DNA of 64,000 nucleotides from Phascolomyces articulosus (GCA_025677815.1 JAIXMP010000036.1:186001-250000), one strand, 5' to 3'; shown: positions 1 to 14,108, numbered from the stretch's first letter. Notes: generated by a model from the sequence alone, not told the origin. Numbers and translations are program-made.

Positions 1-735
1 TATATATCTTATTTCCATCTTATTAAATAATGTTCACGCTAACTTATTTATATATTTATAGTCATCATCCTTAGCCAGACACAGACGTACACATACTGGA
101 AAACGCCCCTATGTTTGTGATTTTCCTGACTGTGGCAAATCATTTACACGAAAGACAACTTTATCTCGTCATCAACGTTGTCATGACCCAAGTTGGAAAC
201 CAGTAAAGTAAGTTTAGTTATTTTAATATCGACTTTTGTGATGTAAACTATTGCTATGACAACTACATCTCATATATATATTCTTGAAAAACTTACCTTG
301 GGTTTTCCCACTTTTTTTTTTTGTTGTTGTTATAGTGCTTCTGCCAAATCTCCGCCTTCCCCGGCAACGAGCGAGGATTCCGAAGCCGACAGGTCGCCAA
401 GTCCACCTGCCACTCCGACCGATCACTACCCATATCGCGTTTCTCCGCCATTGGTCGCACCTATTGTCTATAGACCTACTGGTACCACTCCTACCGGACA
501 AACCTCTTCTGTTTACATGTCATCGGATAGTAGATATTCATATCAACAACAACAACAAAGATGGTCAGCACCTACCTCTGCATTTACATTTCATCATCCA
601 GCTGCAGAGCGTCCTACTTCATGTTCCATGACAACTTCTACAGCTCCCGAATATCCTCATTATCATCCTTACGCTCATGCAAACGCAAGAAACACTGCAT
701 CGGCTGCAGCTACTTACTCTATCAAGATCAAGTAA
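1..735 (+). CDS. C2H2 zinc-finger transcription factor, 3' part (5' end outside window)
   Basis: Two exons are visible: about 62-207 and 336-735. Positions 1-61 are the end of an intron with a CTAAC-type branch site near 38-43 and an AG acceptor at 60-61. The first exon holds the end of one C2H2 finger (HRRTH, then the TGKRPY linker) and a complete finger, C-x4-C-x12-H-x3-H, with core CDFPDC and [13 protein letters not shown]. The intron starts GTAAGT at 208 and ends AG at 335. The last exon is Ser/Pro/Thr-rich, with a short Gln run, and ends TAA at 733-735; it has no recognisable domain and may be an activation or docking region. A sequence-specific nuclear DNA-binding role follows from the fingers. 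The target and exact orthologue cannot be judged because the N-terminal part lies outside the window. Confidence 0.85.
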
Positions 736-2365
736 AAAAAAAAAGGCATCTTACGTCCACTCACATACACACACACACCAACTTTCTCCGTTATCTTATA
801 TTTTCCCTTAATATCTCCATCGTCTTTTTTATTATTATTATTATCAATATTACTATTATTCTTGATACAATAATCACAACAACAAGAATGAGCAACTTAT
901 TACCAACTTATACAGCAATCAAACAACAACACATCAACTATTCTATTATTATTACCATATATATATCTATATATATATTTAACCACTCCACTCTTACTGC
1001 AAGCGGCGTGTCGCTTTAATACTTGCTTTTTTTTTCGGTTTTTACCTTGAGGTAAAAAGAAAAATTTGCATTAATATTTTTTTTCTTTACACTTTGTGCG
1101 TGCTTTATTTTTATTATTATTGCCATGTGCGTGCGTGTGCACATGCACTCCATCGTTTATTATTATTATTTTTATCATTATTCGTTTCATCTCTTTCTTT
1201 TTGCATGTTTGTATATATCTTGATATTTTTTTTTTCTTCCATGTCATCGCCTGGTCCGTGATGCCCCCTTTTTTTTTATTATTTTCATTGATTCATTCAC
1301 TCACTTTTCACACCTTTATTATATGCTCATTATGCCCTTTTTTTTTGTCACAACATCATTTATTATTATTATTTACACATATTATTCACTCACTCTCTCT
1401 CAAGAAAAAAAAATGGTTAAATGCATCTTTTTTTTTTCCTTTTATTATTATCATTAATTACTATGTATATGCTTTTTGCTTTTCTAATATATTATATATT
1501 GAAAGCAAATGCAAATGACACACACACAACTTACAAAAAAAAAGTAGTAGTATTATTATTTTATTTTATTATTATTATTCTATTTTTTTATACATATTTT
1601 TATATTGTTTTTTTTGATGATATTTAATAATACAATTTGCTGGAAAAAAAAACTAATTTTGTATAAACATACTCTCTGATTTATTATTATCTATTAAACA
1701 AAATGTTGGAAATGATGATTTTTATATTATTTGATAACGAGTAAAGTAGATGATAAAGAGAGAGATATAAAAGGTGGTACACCGTGCGCAGCCCCAGTTT
1801 TGTTTAAAAAAAACGCACGGCTCATGTCGTCGGATGTCTCTAAGTTAACTTTTTTCTCATGAAGTCAGGACCAATTCCATTTTTGGGAAGAATGAACTGA
1901 AAAGAACATTCATACCCTTTTTATTCTAAATATTGATCATATTATTATTATTATAGTAAAGAAAAAAATCATTCATTTATTTACTTACTATATGTTATAT
2001 ATTATTTCCTTTTGTTTTCTCATCAATTGTAAACTAAATGAATAGTAATAGTGATAGTAGTAGTACAAATTTCTGTTACAAATTATATTATTCATCATTC
2101 TTACATCAATATGACGAGTAGCATGGTAATTTGAATAATAATGTATTACACTCTTATGAATCATCTATACTTCATCAACCAAAAAAAAAACAACTATTTG
2201 AATATAATATAATAAATCGAGGGGTTCTATTATGTCTCTATGCATAATAAAGTTACTATTTAACTATAACTAGGACGTATATATAATATTTTTTTTTGGG
2301 GGGGAGAAAGATATAAAGTTATAGATATGTTGGATGAAAGGAGAAAAAGTACCTGTGCGATTGTT

Positions 2366-2396
<31 letters not shown>
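2366..2396. repeat. (TA)n-(GT)n compound microsatellite
   Basis: About eight TA units run directly into eight GT units. Alternating purine-pyrimidine DNA like this is Z-DNA-prone and length-variable. Confidence 0.9.
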
Positions 2397-2769
2397 TTGG
2401 GGGAGAGAGAGAGATGAAGGAGGAAATAATATTAGGGTGTGGATATAATAAAGTACGCAGGTGAATGAGTATTTATATAGATTTAAGAGTATAATATTTA
2501 CCATAGAGGAATCTAAACGAAAGGAGTAAAAAAAAGAGGGGAGAAACTTGTGTCTGTGATCCCGGACCTTATTGCTGGCCTACTGCAATGCATAATCATA
2601 TGACTCTTATTTATCTATGTTGTTTTTTTTGTTGCTTGATTGTTGCTTATTATTATCACTTTGAACACATTATTTTCTTTTGTTGTAATGATGATACCCC
2701 CTAAAAACCCGAACAACTTGTCAATTAAGGGGATGAAGCCGACAATGAAGATCATTTTTATAAGGGTTA

Positions 2770-2793
2770 ATATATATATATATATATATATAT
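2770..2793. repeat. (TA)12 microsatellite
   Basis: Uninterrupted TA dinucleotides within the gene desert. A second TA run of similar length lies at about 3461-3481. Confidence 0.9.
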
Positions 2794-3944
2794 TTATATT
2801 AGGATGCCTCTACTTACTTTAAAATATGCTAAGTGTTGCATATGTATGTTCCATATTGATTGCTTTAAAGAAAATGTATATTTTATATACCCATCTTTTT
2901 CACTTCTCCGTAATATAAGTATAATAGATATCATGTTACTGTTGTTATTCTTGTTGTGTATACTTTTTTTTTGAAAGATTTCATCCACGAGGTTCTTTTT
3001 CCCGTTATCAACACAAAATCGGTCTGTTCTCTTCTTCTTCATTTGCTCATGGTCAATGATGATGGAAAACAATGTAATAATAATCATAATAAGTTCGCGT
3101 GATAAGATCATCATTAATATCCAAATTATTAGTTTATCAACATCATCTATTGTTCATCAAAAGCCGAGGTTTAACTAAACATAACTGGTATATGACTAAA
3201 AACTTCTTTCTCTCTTCCCCCCTTTTTTTTCATTCTAATTCCCACAACCCCTAATAATGATATTATTTATTTATTTTCCCAAGACGGTGATGATCTTATA
3301 TAAGACAAAGTTGTTACAGATGCTTTTGTCTACAAGTCATTCCCATGATCTCTCTATCAATGTTTTGGGGGATAGAGAAAGGAATGAAAGAAGGAGAAAA
3401 AAAAAGTTTAGTGGATAATGCTAAATTTTCTCGGAATAAAATAATCCATCAGAAATTTATTATATATATATATATATATATTATAATAGAATAGAATAGA
3501 AAAAAAAAGGCGTGTGATCGACTGGTCGCATGGTCGTCCTGTTATTTCTTCTGCTTTATTTATTATATAGTATTATAAAATAGAGTGTAATGATGATGTC
3601 GATGAAATGCCAAGTATATTAATTAATAAAAGTCGAGACCACCTATACACATCCATGCGTGATTCAAAAACGAATGCACATCCTAAAAAAATACGAGTCC
3701 TATAGCAAGTAAATCATTGTTAGGTGTACCTTGCTGATCGATCTGTATCTTTTAATACTATTATTATTTCTCACTCCTCCTCAACAGCATAATATTACTA
3801 TGAGTATAGAGACCATGTAAAGAAACGCCAATAAAATATATATTTAGAAGGAGAAAAGAAGAGGAGAAGGGGAGACTATTCTAGTAGTACTAGTACTACT
3901 CTACAAAATAATAATATTATTATATAAAATCAAACGACTGTCTT

Positions 3945-3985
3945 TACGAAGAAAGAGGAAGAGGAAGAAGAAGAAGAAGAAGGGA
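3945..3985. repeat. GA/GAA-rich purine tract
   Basis: About 40 purines in a row on the plus strand, mainly GAA and GGAA units. Such homopurine tracts can form triplex (H-)DNA. Confidence 0.8.
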
Positions 3986-5695
3986 GTATTACTATTAGCA
4001 TTACTGTTACTCTTATTATTGTATTTAATCATTGTGAAGAAAGAACGACACTATTTCCATTTCTTCCTATTTTTCCTTTTGTCCCGGCCTAGAACGGATC
4101 ATTTGCAGCCGACGACAATGAGAGGGACACTCTCTAAAATACGGCCCTTTGTATCATAGATAACATACATAAATAGTTATTATTTGTATCTAAGGAGAAA
4201 ATGAAACGCTAGGAGAATATAGGAAATAGAAGAGATGAGGAGAAAAAATGTTCTTTTTATACTTGAACTGACACCACCTTCTTATTTACAGTGACAGCAA
4301 AGAAAAAAAAAAGGGAGAGCCGATAGATAGGAACATATAAAATAAACATATGTGAATCGACGATAAAAACCTGCGGATCATTTTTCTCCCTTGTGAACTT
4401 ATTGTAATAGTGAGCAGTAGTAGCAAAGAAGATAATACAAAGTAAAAATGGTAGTAATAATCATAATTATATAGTAGCGCAGCAGCAAACAAAGCAGGAT
4501 AAGTAAGTATCCTACTTACAGAAGGGGAAAGGGGGAGAAAGGAAAGCCGCTGTATAACCCTCTTCGTCGGCTTCCCCCCTTGAAGCATAAACCTCCTGAA
4601 AAAAAAAAAACCAACAAATTCTTCTTTTAATATGTTTTCTGTTCGTTCTTCTTCCAATTGTTTATTATAACATGCGGTATTTTTTTCCTCCCCCTCTCCT
4701 TTTAAAGAACAACAGTGGTCACTTTTGCTACATATATCAATAACATATTCTTGTAGTAGTTGAATATAGTAATAAGATAACAAATAAAGAGCATTATGCA
4801 GCATGTTTATTAGTAGTTGCAGATGCAAAAATATTACACCACACCACCTTATACTTCCCTTCCTTACATATATTTTATTACTATGTTATGATATAATAAA
4901 CATATGCTATTTTATTTCATAATAATCATTAAATATAGGTAATAATATCACCTTACACTATTATTATCATTCCTCCTTTCTTCTTTTTTAGCAAAACGAA
5001 GGGTTTTTTTTATTATCTTCACCGAACCATAGAAGTGTGTAGATAGAAGAATATATAGCACTGTATAGAATTTCATACAAAAGAACATTCTATAAAAATG
5101 GTACTATGAAAAAGAGATGAAATGCATTGACCACATTCATCATCATCGTTACGAGTAGTTGAGTGATCAATGCTTTTTTTTTTTTCATAATGAGATGACC
5201 ATATATAATACGTAATAGAAAAAATAATATATTCTATTATTAAAAAAAAAAACAGAAATGGCGTCCATGTATAACAGAAAAAGTTGTCGCATTATTATTA
5301 TTATTATTAGAGATAGTATCATCTATACTCTATCAACTTCAATCATGTGTACCTTAAATTTTAATTCAAATTTCCCTTTTTCCTTCTCCTGCGCATAAAA
5401 ACTTTAATACCCCAAGAATTTTTTATTATTATTATATTTATATTATCTGTCAAATACATGATTATTATAATATGTCTGTGAATTGATAAACTTGGGGTGG
5501 TTCTTCAAGGGATTTAAGGGGAAGAGAAAAAGACAAAGGAGAAAAAAAGAGAGATATAGATAGATAGATAGAGTGAAAAGGAAGAAGAAAAAAAGAAGGA
5601 GAAGAGAGCGAGTGAGAGATATTTTTTATTATCCCTTGATTATGATTTTTTTTATCCACCTTATAATAATAATAATAACACTTTTTCTCTCTCCC

Positions 5696-5696
<1 letters not shown>

Positions 5697-5727
<31 letters not shown>
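5697..5727. repeat. A31 homopolymer
   Basis: Thirty-one consecutive A residues on the plus strand, next to a GA-rich, GATA-repeat-containing stretch at about 5519-5615. I see no gene or retroelement body attached to it. Confidence 0.9.
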
Positions 5728-5729
<2 letters not shown>

Positions 5730-7269
5730 ATTATTATTGTAATAAACTTTTTTTTTGAAACAAAGTTTGAGTCAGTATCTGATTGTCGACAGCAGCAGTA
5801 GTTTATTCAGGATTTTTTTTTATATATAGTTACTATCCAACAAGCCAGAATATGATTCCTTTTTTTTTGAGTTACTATAACCAAGAAGCCAGAAAATAAT
5901 TCCTTAAATATATAATAATTATTCTTGGATTAATGGTTACCAGATGGTATTATGGATAAGCTACTTACTATTATAAAACAATAAAGTGAGATGATGGGCT
6001 AAAAAAAAAAAGCAGAGATTTTTTTTTCGGATATTGCAGAACATTAGATATATTTTTTTTTATGCAAAAAAATAAATAAATAAAAAATATGCGTGATGAT
6101 GCTCTATGATGAAAAAATGAAAATAATAAAAAAGAGCCACATTACACCGTTTTTTTATTACTATAGTAAAAGTGTTTATAAGCATCTAGCAATAAGTGGA
6201 TCGTTCAATTAGTATAATAATATAAATAAGAAACGAGGAGAGACTTTATTCGCGTGAGATGAGTATTTTTAATAGATGATTTTATATATCATAGTAGTAG
6301 TTCTTAATGTATCTTTGAAGGATAATATGATTGCCACACTGCTGCATTCTTATGTTAACTAGATCATTATTACTACTATTACTCTACTTTACAATAGATC
6401 GAAAAATCCATCATTATTATTTTTATGCATGAAATACATAACCTATTCAAACATTTTTACTTTTCACGTGCGAAGATGATAAAGATCGAGAGAGTGGAAT
6501 TATATTCACATCTTAAATATATCAGTTGATGAAATGAATATTGCAATGAATCGAGATGAATGATAAAATGATTTGAATCATAGTGATGTTGGTTTATGTA
6601 TATACCTATTCTTAATCAAAAGATCAACATCTAAAAAAATGCACTCCTTCTTTTTTTCCATTATTTTCATCAATGCAAATAAAAAAAAATGAACTCCTAA
6701 AATTATTCTTTTTTTTAAAAAATATTTTATTTTATATAGACATTGTATATATAAAAATAAAGAGATAATGGTAAAATATATAGAATACATTCATCGTAAG
6801 TAATAGTCATCTGTATAGAGTAGCGACTTATATATCATCATCCTATTTATGCTCCCTCTTATCCTCCTCCTCCCCTCCTCCCCTCCTTGTTTTTTATTTA
6901 TTATTATCGATGCTTATGGATAATGTTTATCTGTTGTTGTTCCTTATTATTATTATAATAAGCGGATCGATTTCTTCTCAGTATAGGATAGACATATTAT
7001 AAAGTAATCTATCCGTTTTCACTGTAAAGAAAAGAAGAGGAAAAAGCATGCATGTGCGCGTGTGTAATCAATGTATGAACATGTGAGTAGTGTCTGTGAG
7101 GTCTGTTTTTTTTTTTTTTCAAATGAGGAGCTTCGGGTGTTGTTGTTTTCTTTAAAGAATAAAAAAAAAACACTCTTATTTTTTTTTAACCAGTAAAGTG
7201 ATGATCAATCAATAAATAGAATTCGTATATTTTTAACACGTAGTAATAGTGGTAGTCAAGTATATATAT

Positions 7270-7304
7270 GGGAGGGGGGAGGAGGAGGAAGAGGAGGAGG
7301 AAAG
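7270..7304. repeat. G-rich purine tract (GGA repeats)
   Basis: Thirty-five consecutive purines built of GGA and GGAGGA units with one run of six G. The strand asymmetry is strong, and a G-quadruplex or triplex is possible. Confidence 0.8.
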
Positions 7305-9447
7305 TCTAGAAAAAAAAGAGAGAAAGGGTGGGACATAGAGAGTGGGAGGAGAAAAAGAGTAAAAGTAACAGAAACTCCAAATAAGGAGATATTATAGTTT
7401 TAAGGAATAAGAGGAGAAGGATCGTCAATAACAAAATATTAGTAGTAGTAAAAAGAAGCTATGCTATGGTTATGTTGTGTTTGTATCTAAATATTATACA
7501 ATCCCTAATAATATATACAGTTTTGAATAATCCGTTATACTATTGTGATTTGCCTATTTTTATATTTAAAAAAAAAAACAGGTATTTCTATACACTGAAT
7601 TATTATACTAAAGACTTATTGCTATGTCTAAAAAGATGATGGAAAAAAAAGACCAGCAAATGTTTTCAGATTATTTCATATAAGTATATTATTCTTTTAT
7701 TTGTTATTAAATATTATTGTAACTTTTTTTTTTATTTATCCACGCATTCATTAATATCTATAGAAGAAATTCTAGAGTAATCTTTTGAAGTTAGTATATA
7801 GCAGTAGTTAGTACAAATTATATATCAAATTGGTGTCTATAATTATATTCCGCTACAATGATCATCTTTTCTCCTTTTATCAAAATGGCCATAAATAGAA
7901 ATGAAGGATACTCTCTTTTTAATAATGTTAAACCACTCACACATGGCTTTCAAATGAAAGCTACTTTTTTTTTAAAAAAAAACTTGTTAAATTATACATA
8001 ATGAAAGTAATGTGGTTTTCATTTAATAAGGTGACAATGATCAGCATCATAAAAAAAACAACTATGCCAAGTTTATTTATTTATTTATAATTCTTACATC
8101 ATTCTTACAGTCTTAATCCCATTTACTATTTAACATAATAGAATAGTTGATGTTACTCTTTTTTTTTTCTTTCTCATCAAATAAAAAAAAATCTCTCTCT
8201 CATTATTATGGATGTTTAAGAATTTCCACAAGTTCGATTCTACATATAGAATGGGCTAAATCATATATATAAATAAAAAGTAGGTACCTACTATATATTA
8301 CTATATTCCTCCCTCCTAATAATAATTGAGCACACTCATAGTAACATATCCCCAAAAAAAAACCCCACTGCCACCGCAAAATCAAAGAAATGAACGTGTT
8401 CCTATCAAAGAACAAAGCAAAATTGGTTTCGGATATAAACACTTCTATGTTGCAAACCAAAAGAAAAAAAACGGTATAAAAGGAGAAACGAATGAATGGG
8501 AGCAGGAGGAGAAGGATATAAGAAGAAGAATTCTTAAATTGCTCCTGCATTTTATTTTTGTAACAACAAAATACTTATTGTATAGCTTATTTGTACGATG
8601 ATCTTTTCCCCTAAAACAAAACAACGATTGAGGTAAATATAATAATAGATATTATAGAATGATACTATTACTGTTAGTACCAATTTTACTGTATTTCAAA
8701 GTAGCGGTTTTAACATAAGCTGATCTAATAAATAGGTCACATTATTGCATGATGCCAATGATAGATCTTTGAGAGAGAAAAAAATAGATAATTCTTTATC
8801 TCTTATGCAAGATATCGAGGTATAGAGATTATTATCAACAAGTGGTATTAATAACAATATTATTACTGATGCTAAGTATCATATAGCAGAAATTTAGATC
8901 TTTTCTTCATATTCTACATAAGAATCATACATGTTCCTGAAATACAAAAAAAGAAGAGAATAGTGACAAACAGATGAATTTGCATGAAAAAAAAGATCGA
9001 GGAGATGTCTTATTTTTATTATATACGAATTATATCGATTATCGTTTATTTTCAAACATATGTATTGTTGTCTCATCAGATAAAAAAAAACAACAAATTC
9101 TCATTCAAAATGAAAGTTGGGAGTCAAACGAGAAGAAAAAAAGAAACATGATTATCTAATAAAAAAATATTTCCTGCAGATAAATACCTAATAACCGGTT
9201 TATTTGAAGTTTCTTTAAAAAAGGAAATAGGGTATAAATTATGCATTATTAGTATTAATGCAGTATCACCACATACCTTCTTCATCCTATTATCTATGTA
9301 TGAAGCAGTATGTAACAACATGTGCCTCAACGCTTATTCTTTACTATTATGATAATGAATAGCACGATGTATTATAAGCGACCAATTATTTTTTTGATAA
9401 AAGATATCGATGGTTCAAATGCAGCAACGTGTTTTTTTTTTGAATGT

Positions 9448-9468
9448 GATGATGATGATGATGATGAT
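9448..9468. repeat. (GAT)7 trinucleotide repeat
   Basis: Seven uninterrupted GAT units in non-coding sequence. Confidence 0.85.
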
Positions 9469-12335
9469 ATTGCATAATAGATTGACACGTTTTCTTAAAA
9501 AAAGTAAAGTTTACTAAATATGAAATTCAAAAATTAATATTGTAATCCCATCTGCTATCTTTTATAATAAATTGTTGCAAACAGACAACCACGATGCATT
9601 GTAAGTGATTATGAGCATAAATTTGAAGTGTCTCTTTTTTAGAGAAACTCATTTATAAATGAAAAATAAGCGACATATAATACATTAAAACAGCAACTTC
9701 AGAAATATAAAACTTTTATGTATACTACTATATACGTCCTTTTATTGCAATTATAAATGAAATCAATAATAATTTTACATAGTTATTTCTGGGTAATTGT
9801 TACTAAACGAATATATATATAAAGCTATTAATATATAGATACTTTGTCATCATTATTATTCAATACAGATGAAAGCACTTTGTGCTAAAATTGACCTGTA
9901 TGTATCGTTAAAGTTTTGGTTTTTTTTCACATTCATAGACACGTTAGAATACTGAAAAAATACATAAATGGGTGTTGCCATAAAGGTAAAAACAAACTGT
10001 AGCAATTTTATGATGAATGTTTACCTGAAATACTGTGTAATTATGTAAGCCGAATAATTTGGATATTCATAATTATGTAGATCGAACAGGCATATCAAAA
10101 AATTGTTATTTCTTCTCCTTTTTCTTCCTTCTCATGAAAGATATATGTGTATATAAGATTATTTATATATTATATACTTCTAGACACAAGATTTTTCCTT
10201 GAGTATGTAATAAAAAAAGCTTCAACCAAAAAGTCAACAGTGTTACTTTTTCATTATTTATCTTTATATAACGTCTTGGAAGTTATACTAAACTATCTTG
10301 ATCTTTGGAGAACCTGTCTTTATTAGTTTTGTTCAAATCATCCTTGAGTAGTGTAAGGATTAAATGAGAGAGAATGTTCTATAATCAAAGTATTATTGTA
10401 CTAATTAGATGACACTCAAATCTATGATAGGGTTGGTTTACTATCTAGATGTTTCAACTCATCTAGAATGACAATAAAAACATGATTTTTTCGTTTTATT
10501 TTTCAATAAATGTACTATATATCTATTTTAAAACACCCTTGCTAGTTATGAATATTTTCATACTTTGTTTAAATGCATCATTTATTTTTTTATATAAAAA
10601 ATACTGCTACTACGTACCTATTGTAGAGTATATTTTAATTATGGATCATACAGATGAAAAAAGGTTGCAAAAAATCTCACAAAGAAAAGGAGTATATACT
10701 AAGTAGTTAACTCCTAAGCTTTGATATGAATTACATACGACGTACATCTACGTTTATATACCTCTTTTTTTTTTCGTATCCTTGATGGTATTGTTCAAAA
10801 AATGAAAGATATTATAGATGAAAGCAGCAAGGTGTATTATTAGAAGATATTTTACTTTAATAAGTATGAATTATTCATTTACATTTTACATGTAATTTAT
10901 TAATAAATTAAGAGTAAAATTGTATCATATATGTTTGTAGGGTGTGCTGATCCACTTGATATATAATTTATTATAGTTGGAAATAACCTACAGTAGCAAG
11001 AACACCATTATTATAGTTTCTACAATATATTACTCATCTGATAAAAATATTATCGGTTAGAGCCATTTAATAGTAAGTCCACGTTATATAATACTGGAAT
11101 ATCAGTACGTTGGATCTATAGAAATGAGATGTAGGAAGTGATCAAGTTATGTATCTTTCCATATAGTGATAATATTTTATATATATATTTATATTTATTT
11201 GATAGAAAGTAAAGCACTGTTTTGACTAGCTTTCCCCCAAATATTAAAGAAATGAAAGTGTGAGTGAAGAGAAAGATTAGAAAGTAATAAAACTTTCAAT
11301 ATAACGAAAAAAAAGTTACGTGATACATAATAAAATATGCTTATATATATACTTATAGATGACAGGATATCTCTCTTTTTCCCCGTACCTTTTCGTTATT
11401 ATCCCCATTCCTATACTAATATATTTATCATTACTTTTATTATTTTTTCAATTATGAATAACCTGCTCTAAAAATCCATTTACTTTCGATAATAACATAT
11501 TTAATTGTATACCAAGAAGAATAAAATGAATATATACTCGCTGTCATACTTTTATTTTATTTTATTATGGAATATGTTGGAAATAGAACTGAATTCTATA
11601 ATACATAGTGAGTGTTTGTATTACATCATTATGCATGATGCGTTCAAGCTGTATTATGTATATATGAACTATAAGCAAAAAAGAGTACTGTTATTATTTG
11701 GCAATATAATTGACAATGGCTTGCGGATCTTTTTGGGATTAATTGGGCATGATAACAACACGACTTTATTCTTGGGTTCCGGATCGTCTATTACTGCGAA
11801 ACCAAGCGTGAAAAAAAAAGGTTGCAGTTCCATACGATAACTACTGTTTTAAGATTATATCATGGTTTTATTACCAAACAACTATAATCACTTATCAGTA
11901 ATCTTAAATATATCTTACTTTTAACCCATCACCACCGCTTCATTGGTAATGTGTATAGATTATTTTGCTACCAGTGATAAATAAAACACACACAAATGAT
12001 CGTCAATAAGTAGCAATTCTCAATCCACTTATATTGAAATAAGTCCAAAAATAGACACCAATTCTCTAATAGATCTAAATAAAGTATCGTAATAAGATTC
12101 TCCTTTTGAGTTAAGGTTTTCTTGAAGAAAGTGTGCGGAACTAAATAAAATTTGGACTGGAGAGGTACCCCTCTCTGAAAGAAGAGAAAGGTTAAAAAGA
12201 TCCCGAAAAAAAACCATCCAATCAGGTCATCGGAAAAAAAGGTGCGTTGTGTAAGTTCAACGTGAAGCAATTTAGACACGCGCTGGGTGTGGTTTTTGCT
12301 TTTTCCTTATTCAATATATTCCTACTTTCTCGAAA

Positions 12336-13715
12336 ATGCCAGCATCATCGTTGCAGGACCGTGTTGTAAACTTGGTACAAGTAAGTAAAAAAAAAAAAAA
12401 AAAGAAATGACTCTTATATAATACTTGAATTAAACGAAATGAGAATTCCTGTTCTTTATTACTATTATTCCTAACAAACAAGTTAATGGTTTAATTTTTC
12501 GCGAACTTGTTAAAAAAAATATAGACATTACAGTTTGCTTGGTTTTTTGGTCATGTGCTTACTTTACTTGGCTCGGCACTCCACCTTTTGTCATTGGTGA
12601 CTTTCCGTTCCGCAACTAAACCTTATACTATTGCCTACGTTGGTGCATTAATCTCTTATGGTGTTGTTATTTATAAGAGTCATGGAGTAAGTAAAAGAGG
12701 AAGGAATATATTTTGAATACTTTTCAAACCAATGAAGTGGAGGGTAGAGTTATTCATGGGAGTCCATGGTATACATATATTCATAAATCTTTTTATTTTA
12801 ATATAAATAGAAACCACAACTTAATACTCGTTATGCTCAACGTCTTGTGATGGATGAAAATGTTCAATATCTTCTTCTTGCTCTTTACTGGTTCTTGTCC
12901 AAGCCTATTTCAGGTATATTTATATATAGCATAGAATATTATTTTACTGGGGAGAAACGGGAATTCGAGGATTTTTTCCCTCTCGACTCATATAAAAAGA
13001 GAGTGTGTGTACTTGGGGATTGTGTTGGGGAGAGTCCTTTTTCAACAGTAAAAAGGAGAATCATATGTTAGTAATAGGAAAATGTATTAATACGGTAAAC
13101 TTGATATCATAGTAACGCTTGTACCTTATGCCACCTTTTCAACCTTCCATGCACTTGGTTACATTCGATCCAATATTATCCCTACTCTCTTTCCCGTACC
13201 ACCTTCGACCGCGTCATCCTCGGGTGGTAATAATAATAGACCTGTAACATGGCAAGCCAAAACTCAGCAAGGTATTAAGTCGTGGACCGATAAGAATTAT
13301 GATACCGCAATGCGTTTTGTTGCCCAGATTGAAGTTGTTGGTATTATGGGTCGTCTGTTACTTGGTGTATTTAGGTAACCCCCGCCCAAAAAAAACAAAC
13401 GAGGAGAGGACGAGGATAGTGTATAAATTTATATATTTATTTCATGGGAGATGAATTATACTGAAACCAATTGGGGAATATTATTTTTTTAATTTTAGAC
13501 TTCAAATCATGTCGATCTTCTTGTATGCTCAATTCTTACGTTTCCGTTACCATCTTTCATCTTATACACGCCAAGCGTTTACCCGATTGAGACTTGCATT
13601 GGATCAAGTTTCGCAAGACCCCCGTGTCCCTCCCGTCGTTGGTAAAGCTTATGTGACTGTACGAGATATGATTACCAGATACGGTCAAGCTATTGTTCAA
13701 CAACAAGCTCGTTAA
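12336..13715 (+). CDS. POM33: Pom33/TMEM33 family ER and nuclear-pore membrane protein
   Basis: Five exons: 12336-12380, 12525-12686, 12811-12913, 13113-13374 and 13499-13715, all GT-AG and in phase, giving 262 residues, about the usual length of the family. The start is the ATG in a 45-nt first exon. Family hallmarks are the hydrophobic TLQFAWFFGHVLTLLGSAL segment, RLVMDENVQYLLLALYWF, and LVPYATFSTFHALGYIRSN followed by IIPTLFP. The hydrophobic segments fit a multi-pass ER/nuclear-envelope protein, and the C-terminus (AFTRLRLALDQVSQD onwards) is amphipathic. Known members (yeast Pom33/Per33, fission yeast Tts1, human TMEM33) shape the ER and help nuclear-pore assembly; that role here is from the family. 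The gene converges on the Gfd2-like gene, with 393 nt between stop codons. Confidence 0.9.
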
Positions 13716-14108
13716 AAAGACAATTGTATATTTTCTCTCTCTTTCCTTTTGTACAAAAAAAAAAAAGAACAGCAAAGGATTGCATAATTTAAAAAAAGAA
13801 ACCACAAAGACACATTGAACAGATATAGGATATCTGATATACAAACAAATAACAATATAACAAAAAATATATAAATATAAATAATAATATACTTTACAAT
13901 TTTTATATTATACGCGTTGTTGTTTTTCCTTTTGCGATTGTTGAGGGTGATAATGGAATATATATGATAAAAAGGATAAGAATGAAATTATGTTGGCGTT
14001 TATCATTGAGGATATGGTGCCAAGGAAGGTCACACTTTTTGCATAATCGTCATTGAAAAATCATGTGAAATAAATTGTCTTGAGCCATTGGCGTATGATA
14101 ATTGGTCC
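13716..14108. other. Convergent 3' intergenic region
   Basis: The 393 nt between the stop codons of the Pom33 gene (+) and the Gfd2-like gene (-) are AT-rich, with A runs and AATAAA/ATAAAT-like sequences on both sides of about 13860-13890. They probably hold both 3' ends. No other feature seen. Confidence 0.6.

Larger units (their letters stand above)
736..12335. other. 11.6-kb AT-rich gene desert
   Basis: No open frame here has the composition, splice signals or motifs of a fungal gene. The frames that stay open are Phe/Ile/Tyr/Lys-rich translations of T runs, A runs and ATT/TTA triplets. The stretch is packed with homopolymers, (TA)n, (GT)n, (GAT)n and pure purine tracts. A few less AT-rich patches stand out, near 1770-1880, 2555-2590, 4080-4150 and 11690-11840, but none reads as protein. 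No tRNA-like T-arm was found. It separates the 3' end of the zinc-finger gene from the Pom33 gene, both on the plus strand. It could be a long regulatory region, a non-coding transcript, heterochromatin or decayed mobile DNA. Confidence 0.7.

Noticed and set aside
9405..9430. GGTTCAAAT sequence resembling a tRNA T-arm
   Set aside because: Flanking bases do not pair into a 5-bp T stem and no acceptor or anticodon stem can be folded around it. Similar TTCGA sequences at 8231 and 61607 fail the same test.
1096..11840. Open frames of 60-180 codons within the gene desert, on both strands
   Set aside because: Almost all are Phe/Ile/Tyr/Leu/Lys-rich translations of T or A runs, lack splice partners and good start context, and match no domain. 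The best-composed ones (8326-8601 plus, 11505-11840 plus) still show no motif.
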